The notes beneath the pieces are model-generated. The model searched no databases, was not told the origin of the DNA, and worked only from the letters and a program-made list of their open reading frames with translations. A stretch of DNA of 10,137 nucleotides from Gemmatimonadota bacterium (GTDB taxonomy: Bacteria > Gemmatimonadota > Gemmatimonadetes > Gemmatimonadales > GWC2-71-9): positions 1 to 10,137 of the forward strand of contig JAEHDT010000119.1 in assembly GCA_016880225.1 (NCBI GenBank), written 5' to 3'. A program made the translations under genes and the position numbers. Shown in pieces: positions 6,824-10,137 of the stretch (positions are counted from its first letter, which is position 1; every line of letters starts with the position of its first letter).

Positions 6824-7860
6824 GCGCCGCAGAACCGGTGATCGACGGGCAGCCCCGCGGCGCCGCAGCGACCGCAGGCCTTGAGCGCGGCGCCCCAGGG
6901 CGCTTCGCTCGACAACCCCTGCGCGGCGCGCTCGCGCAGCATGGCGTAGCGCGGCGCACGCTTCTCTACGAAGGCCTGCATTCCCTCGAGCGGCTCCCAG
7001 CAGGCGTAATGCAGCGCCAGCCAGTCCTGGGCGTGCCGCACCGTCGAATGCCAGGCGAAGTCCTTGAGGACGTTGGTCTGCTGCTTGGTGTAGCGCGCGC
7101 ACTCCGGGAACGACGCGAGGATCTTCCTCGCCACGTCGTCCACAACCGCGTCGAGCCGCGACAGGTCGATCGAGAACCCGTCCTCTCCACGCTGCGCCTT
7201 GCGGATCTCGTCGGGGCCGGCTTCGTCGACCCAGGTCTCTCCCCGCCGCACGCTCGGGACCACCCAGTTCGCGAGGCCCCAGGCGAGCGCCTGGGCCGCG
7301 GGGATCGGCTCGTTCAAGAACAGGATCTGGCGCGCCCGCTTGTCGCCGACCACGAGGGGTAGCCACTGGGTCGCGCCGCCGCACGCCACGGAGCCCACCT
7401 GGGTCCCCACCTGCTTCAGATAGGCGTGCTGCGCCATGACGGTGAGGTCGCAGGCGAGCTGGCTCTCGTTGCCGCCGCCCACCGCCATGCCGTTGATGCG
7501 GGCGATGACCGGTTTGCCGGTGTTCAAGATGCTCTCGATGTAGGCGCGGAACAGCGCCATGTACTTCCAGTAGTCGCGCGGGGCGGCGACGTAGGTGCCG
7601 GCGTACTCCTTCACGTCGCCGCCGGTGCAGAACGCCCGATCGCCTGCTCCGGTGAGGACGATCACGCCGACGGCATCGTCGAAGCTCGCGTCGCGGAACG
7701 CGGTGGCGAGCTCCTCGAGCGCGGACGTGGAATAGGCGTTGTAGTGCTGGGGACGGTTGATGGTGATGCGCGCGACGCCGTCGGCCTTCGCGTACAGCAT
7801 TTCGCGGAAGGTGAACGACTCCGCGCACCGGGTTTCGAACGCTCGCATGGTCGTGGTCAT
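6802..7860 (-). CDS. oah: 6-oxocyclohex-1-ene-1-carbonyl-CoA hydrolase with C-terminal zinc ribbon
   Basis: A 352-residue crotonase-superfamily ring hydrolase. The oxyanion-hole segments are RAFCTGGDVKEY (75-86) and GMAVGGGNE (124-132). QVGTQVGSVACGGATQWLP (150-168) replaces the second crotonase glutamate region in the way Oah/BamA/BadI-type hydrolases do. The 205-300 region, with the FPECARYTKQ and WLALHY segments, matches the Oah-type insertion absent from ordinary hydratases. Oah hydrates 6-oxocyclohex-1-ene-1-carbonyl-CoA and cleaves the ring to 3-hydroxypimelyl-CoA. The oddity is the end: Cys329-x2-Cys332-x11-Cys344-x2-Cys347 followed by GAPLS, a rubredoxin-like zinc-ribbon knuckle pair, where known Oah proteins (about 376 residues) have none that I know of. 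I checked this tail codon by codon and it is in frame. The ATG at 7860 overlaps the TetR stop (ATGA); Met5 is an alternative start. The function is likely; the tail's role is unknown. Confidence 0.86.
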   Translation of the reverse strand: MTTTMRAFETRCAESFTFREMLYAKADGVARITINRPQHYNAYSTSALEELATAFRDASFDDAVGVIVLTGAGDRAFCTGGDVKEYAGTYVAAPRDYWKYMALFRAYIESILNTGKPVIARINGMAVGGGNESQLACDLTVMAQHAYLKQVGTQVGSVACGGATQWLPLVVGDKRARQILFLNEPIPAAQALAWGLANWVVPSVRRGETWVDEAGPDEIRKAQRGEDGFSIDLSRLDAVVDDVARKILASFPECARYTKQQTNVLKDFAWHSTVRHAQDWLALHYACWEPLEGMQAFVEKRAPRYAMLRERAAQGLSSEAPWGAALKACGRCGAAGLPVDHRFCGACGAPLS

Positions 7861-8477
7861 CGTGCGTGAGAGGTGAGGCCGCCGACGAGATGGGCGGCGA
7901 AGGCGGACCCGAGCTGCGGGGCGGAGAGCGAGCCTTCGGGCCGATACCAGCGCGCGATCCAGTTGATCGCGCCGAGAATGGCGAACACCGCCGTCTTCGG
8001 GTCGATGCGGCGGAACTCTCCGCTCTTCATGCCCTGAGCGACGAGGCGCCGCAGTTCCCGCTCGTAGCGGTCGCGCAGGGCGATGACTTCAGCCTGATGC
8101 GCCGGCGTGAGCGCGGTGACCTCGAACGCGAGGGGCGAGCCCTCCAGCGTGTCGGTCATCACCCGGACGTGCTCCCGCACCAGGAACGCCAGACGGTCCG
8201 CGGCGCCGTCGTAGCGGTCGCGCGCTTCCTTCATCAGGCGCGCCACCTCGGCGAGAGACTCGCGGTGACAGGCGTAGAGAATCGACTCCTTGTCGGAGAA
8301 GTAGTGATACAGCGCGGTCTTGTGCACGCCGAGCCGGGCCGCGATGTCGTCGAGGGTGGTGGCGTGGTAGCCCTTCTCCCGGAATGCGCGCAGCGCGGAG
8401 CGGAGGATTTCGTCTCTGCGGCGACGCCGTTTCTCCCGGATGCGGGGGGAGCGCGTGGCCTGCGCGGCAGCGGGCAT
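7857..8477 (-). CDS. TetR-family transcriptional regulator, likely acyl-CoA responsive
   Basis: A 206-residue TetR repressor that begins the leftward operon. A basic N-terminus (RIREKRRRRRDEIL) leads to the helix-turn-helix at about 43-64: LDDIAARLGVHKTALYHYFSD, a typical TetR recognition helix. The C-terminal ligand domain carries AINWIARWYRPEG (170-182), a pattern seen in KstR2/FadR-like TetR proteins that bind acyl-CoA effectors. Because its stop overlaps the start of oah (ATGA), it is co-expressed with the pathway it presumably controls, an arrangement suited to negative autoregulation relieved by a pathway acyl-CoA. A comparable case is MbdR of Azoarcus sp. CIB, a TetR repressor answering to 3-methylbenzoyl-CoA. 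The ATG at 8477 is chosen because GGAG lies six bases before it; a GTG at 8495 in the same frame is possible but less well placed. The effector and operators are inference. Confidence 0.88.
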   Translation of the reverse strand: MPAAAQATRSPRIREKRRRRRDEILRSALRAFREKGYHATTLDDIAARLGVHKTALYHYFSDKESILYACHRESLAEVARLMKEARDRYDGAADRLAFLVREHVRVMTDTLEGSPLAFEVTALTPAHQAEVIALRDRYERELRRLVAQGMKSGEFRRIDPKTAVFAILGAINWIARWYRPEGSLSAPQLGSAFAAHLVGGLTSHAR

Positions 8478-8650
8478 CGGGATCTCCGCGAGCACGTGAT
8501 GTTCACCAGCGGTTCAAAAATTCAACTTCCGTTCGAGAAATGTGGGGGCGGGCATGAAACCATCGTGAAACGAGAATGAGGCGTGAGCATGAAGGTTCCC
8601 ACAGACTGGCTTCGCGGTTCCTTCCGACGCGGCGGAGTAAGGTCGCACAT
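8478..8650. promoter_or_regulatory. Divergent promoter/operator region
   Basis: This 173-bp stretch lies between the TetR start (leftward) and the flavoprotein start (rightward) and must carry the promoters of both operons. It is locally AT-richer at 8512-8526, where GTTCAA-AAA-TTCAAC forms an imperfect 15-bp palindrome. GTTC elements recur at 8501, 8512 and 8531 (ATTC at 8520), and TGAAAC at 8555 and 8566, many with 11-bp spacing. I could not place a convincing -35/-10 pair or a sigma-54 site on either strand, so promoters remain unlocated. A short possible leader ORF occupies 8589-8654. Confidence 0.6.
8512..8526. promoter_or_regulatory. Candidate TetR operator (imperfect palindrome)
   Basis: The sequence GTTCAAAAATTCAAC has 6-bp arms that match as an inverted repeat at five of six positions around a 3-bp AAA centre. 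It lies 35 bp upstream of the TetR start codon in the most AT-rich part of the divergent region, which is where an autoregulatory operator would be expected. No protein-DNA evidence exists and short imperfect palindromes occur by chance, so this is a candidate only. Confidence 0.3.
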
Positions 8651-8654
8651 ATGA
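8589..8654 (+). CDS. Possible 21-codon leader peptide ORF
   Basis: An ATG at 8589 opens a 21-codon frame (starting MKVPTDWLRG) that ends at TGA 8652-8654. The TGA overlaps the flavoprotein ATG at 8651 in the ATGA pattern used elsewhere in this locus. GAGG at 8578-8581 stands seven bases before the ATG, a normal ribosome-site distance. If translated, it would couple ribosomes onto the flavoprotein start. The predicted peptide is arginine-rich and has no recognisable domain. It could equally be a chance frame in the leader; only the ribosome site and overlap support it. Confidence 0.25.
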   Translation: MKVPTDWLRGSFRRGGVRSHI

Positions 8655-9982
8655 CAGCGGGCGCGCTGTTCGCCCCCCTCAAGCCACCGTTGGGGGACAC
8701 CCTCGCCTTGATCGAGGCGCAGCGCTGCTTGGAGTGCGGCGGACCGACCGCCCCGGCCCCGTGCACGCTCGCCTGCCCCGCCGACGTCGACGTCCCCGCG
8801 TTCGTCGCCGCCATCGCCGCGGGACATCCCGCGACCGCCGCCGGAATCATTTTCGACCAGAACCCACTCGGGGGAAGTTGCGCGCGCGTCTGCCCGGTCG
8901 AAGAACTGTGCGAGGGCGCGTGCGTCCTGGGCGCGGCCGCCCGCCGGCCGCTCGAGATCGCGCGGCTGCAGCGCTTTGCCACGGACCATGCTCTGTCCCG
9001 CGGCCTCGCCGACAAGAGCCCGCCGCCGGCCACCGGCAAGCGCGTGGCGGTGATCGGCGCGGGCCCGGGAGGCCTCGCCTGCGCCGCCGAGCTGGCGCTG
9101 CTCGGCCACGCCGTCACGGTGTACGACGCCCGACCGGATTTCGGCGGGCTCATCCGCTACGCCATCGCGCCCTACCGTCAGGTGCGGGAGCCGCTCCCCG
9201 AGGAGGTCGCCCGCATCGCCGCGCTGGGAGTGGAGTTCCGCATGCGCTCGCCGGTGGACAGCCCCGAGCGGCTGAGCGCCATCGCAGCGGAGTCCGACGC
9301 CGTCTTCCTGGGCATCGGCCTGGGCGAGGACGTGGACGTCCACTTCCCCGGCGACGAGCTGCCCGGCGTGTGGAACTCGCTGCCCTTCATCGAGGCGATC
9401 AAGATGGGACGCCCGCTGCGGCTGGGACCGCGCGTGGTCGTGATCGGCGGCGGCAACACCGCCATCGACGTGGCGCGCGAGGCGCTGCGGCTGGGGGCGC
9501 CGGACGTGACGGTGCTGTATCGCCGCACCGAGGCCGAGATGCCGGCCTACGCTCACGAGGTGCGCGAAGCCCGAGAGGAGGGCGTGCAGTTCCGCTGGCT
9601 CAGCGCTCCGCTGCGGTTCCTCGGCAACGGCCGGCTGGACCGGGTCGAGTGCCAGCAGATGCGCCTCAGTGAGCCGGATACATCGGGCCGCCGTCAGGCC
9701 GAGCCGGTGCCGGCGAGCGAGTTCGTCGTCCCGGCGGACGCCGTGGTGTTGGCGATGGGACAGCGACGGCGCACGGAGTTCCTGGGGTGGATCCCGGGCC
9801 TCGAGCTCGAACGGGGGCTCATCGTGATCGACCGGGCCACGGGCCAGACCACCAACCCCAAGTATTTCGCGGGCGGCGACGCCGTGAACGGCGGCGACAC
9901 CGTGGTCGCGGCGGTGCGCGCCGCCAAGGTCGCGGCGCGCGGCATCCACGGCTACCTCGCCGGCGCGGAGCGCCCCGCATGA
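8651..9982 (+). CDS. GltD/NfnB-like FAD NAD(P)H:ferredoxin-type oxidoreductase
   Basis: A 443-residue flavoprotein of the glutamate-synthase small-subunit/dihydropyrimidine-dehydrogenase family. Eight N-terminal cysteines (26, 29, 38, 42, 77, 81, 87, 91) form the two [4Fe-4S] motifs of that domain. GAGPGG (136-141) starts the FAD Rossmann fold. GGGNTAID (266-273), followed by YRRTEAEMPA (290-299), is the NAD(P)H domain, whose arginines usually contact the NADPH phosphate. FAGGDAVNGGDTVV (406-419) closes the FAD site. No glutaminase or synthase partner is present. Instead a ferredoxin-type gene overlaps it by 4 nt (ATGA), so it probably moves electrons between NAD(P)H and ferredoxin for the divergent benzoyl-CoA reductase, much as proposed for BzdV or the 2-oxoglutarate:NADP+ system in Azoarcus. 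I start at ATG 8651 (AAGG just upstream). The frame opens further to 8576, but that extension is arginine-rich and lacks homology. Confidence 0.86.
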   Translation: MTAGALFAPLKPPLGDTLALIEAQRCLECGGPTAPAPCTLACPADVDVPAFVAAIAAGHPATAAGIIFDQNPLGGSCARVCPVEELCEGACVLGAAARRPLEIARLQRFATDHALSRGLADKSPPPATGKRVAVIGAGPGGLACAAELALLGHAVTVYDARPDFGGLIRYAIAPYRQVREPLPEEVARIAALGVEFRMRSPVDSPERLSAIAAESDAVFLGIGLGEDVDVHFPGDELPGVWNSLPFIEAIKMGRPLRLGPRVVVIGGGNTAIDVAREALRLGAPDVTVLYRRTEAEMPAYAHEVREAREEGVQFRWLSAPLRFLGNGRLDRVECQQMRLSEPDTSGRRQAEPVPASEFVVPADAVVLAMGQRRRTEFLGWIPGLELERGLIVIDRATGQTTNPKYFAGGDAVNGGDTVVAAVRAAKVAARGIHGYLAGAERPA

Positions 9983-10137
9983 CTACGGCGTTCCAACGCT
10001 ACGAGCAGGGGAGCGCGGCACTCCTCGTGAACCGCGCCTGGTGCAAGGGCTGCAACCTCTGCGTGGAGGTGTGTCCGAGCGGCATCCTGTCGCTCGACGC
10101 CATGCAGCTGGTCCGCGTCGGCGACATCCGTAAGTGC
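9979..10137 (+). CDS. korD: 4Fe-4S ferredoxin-type subunit, KorD-like, 3' end outside window
   Basis: The first 53 codons of a gene running off the right edge. After an 18-residue lead comes WCKGCNLCVEVCPSGILSLD, with Cys22, Cys25, Cys28 and Cys32-Pro giving one complete [4Fe-4S] motif. The visible part ends at Cys53, possibly the first ligand of a second cluster. The WCKGC...CPSGIL wording resembles the delta subunit of 2-oxoglutarate (and other 2-oxoacid):ferredoxin oxidoreductases, so KorA/KorB subunits would be expected just beyond the window. In Thauera and Azoarcus such an enzyme regenerates reduced ferredoxin for benzoyl-CoA reductase. The ATG at 9979 overlaps the flavoprotein stop (ATGA), so the two are co-translated. 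A stand-alone ferredoxin such as BzdM is the alternative; the symbol is therefore tentative. Confidence 0.72.
   Translation, partial: MTTAFQRYEQGSAALLVNRAWCKGCNLCVEVCPSGILSLDAMQLVRVGDIRKC

Noticed and set aside
8478..8495. GTG start at 8495 for the TetR gene
   Set aside because: ATG 8477 has GGAG six bases upstream, whereas the GTG lacks a clear ribosome site; the extension adds only six residues.
8576..8650. Upstream ATG start at 8576 for the flavoprotein
   Set aside because: The extra 25 residues are Arg-rich without family similarity, and ATG 8651 has a ribosome-site-like AAGG just before it and starts at the usual distance from the first cysteine.
8522..9949. Long minus-strand open frame opposite the flavoprotein
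   Set aside because: The translation is His/Arg/Ala-rich without motifs, while the plus strand shows all FAD, NAD(P)H and FeS motifs. It is a GC-bias shadow.
1..10137. Mobile elements, CRISPR arrays, tRNA/rRNA genes or rho-independent terminators
   Set aside because: No transposase motifs, regularly spaced repeats, RNA gene signatures or hairpin-plus-T-run structures were seen; nearly all DNA is coding.

Overview
The window is a compact, very GC-rich (roughly 70%) bacterial catabolic locus for the anaerobic central aromatic (benzoyl-CoA) pathway. It holds two divergent operons separated by a 173-bp control region (8478-8650). Translational coupling (ATGA/GTGA overlaps), strong third-position G/C and single-domain enzymes all look bacterial. 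The lineage cannot be fixed by eye. A high-GC facultative or strict anaerobe is likely (proteobacterial, or a subsurface/soil phylum known mainly from metagenomes).

Leftward operon (minus strand, 8477 to beyond 1). In transcription order it encodes: a TetR-family regulator; 6-oxocyclohex-1-ene-1-carbonyl-CoA hydrolase (Oah) with an unexpected C-terminal zinc ribbon; an SDR dehydrogenase; cyclohexa-1,5-diene-1-carbonyl-CoA hydratase (Dch); the four subunits of an ATP-dependent (class I) benzoyl-CoA reductase in C-B-A-D order; a zinc-dependent 6-hydroxycyclohex-1-ene-1-carbonyl-CoA dehydrogenase (Had); and a hemerythrin-like (HHE) protein cut by the window edge. Neighbouring genes overlap by 4 nt or 22 nt, or are 7-9 nt apart, so the whole 8.3 kb behaves as one transcript.

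Rightward operon (plus strand, from 8651). It encodes a GltD/NfnB-like flavoprotein with two N-terminal iron-sulfur cluster motifs and, overlapping it by 4 nt, the start of a ferredoxin-type subunit resembling the delta subunit of 2-oxoacid:ferredoxin oxidoreductases. This looks like the low-potential electron supply for the reductase.

Working model: benzoyl-CoA (or a substituted analogue) is reduced by BcrCBAD with ATP and reduced ferredoxin. Dch hydrates the dienoyl-CoA, Had oxidises the 6-hydroxy product, and Oah hydrates and cleaves the ring to a pimelyl-CoA-level acid. The SDR probably acts as a further hydroxyacyl-CoA dehydrogenase. The TetR protein probably senses an acyl-CoA and controls both operons, and the hemerythrin may sense or remove oxygen.

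The most unusual points are the zinc ribbon on Oah, the degenerate ATP site of one activase subunit, the mix of Thauera-like gene order with Azoarcus/methylbenzoyl-type short activase subunits, the co-transcribed hemerythrin, and a possible 21-codon leader ORF before the electron-supply operon.
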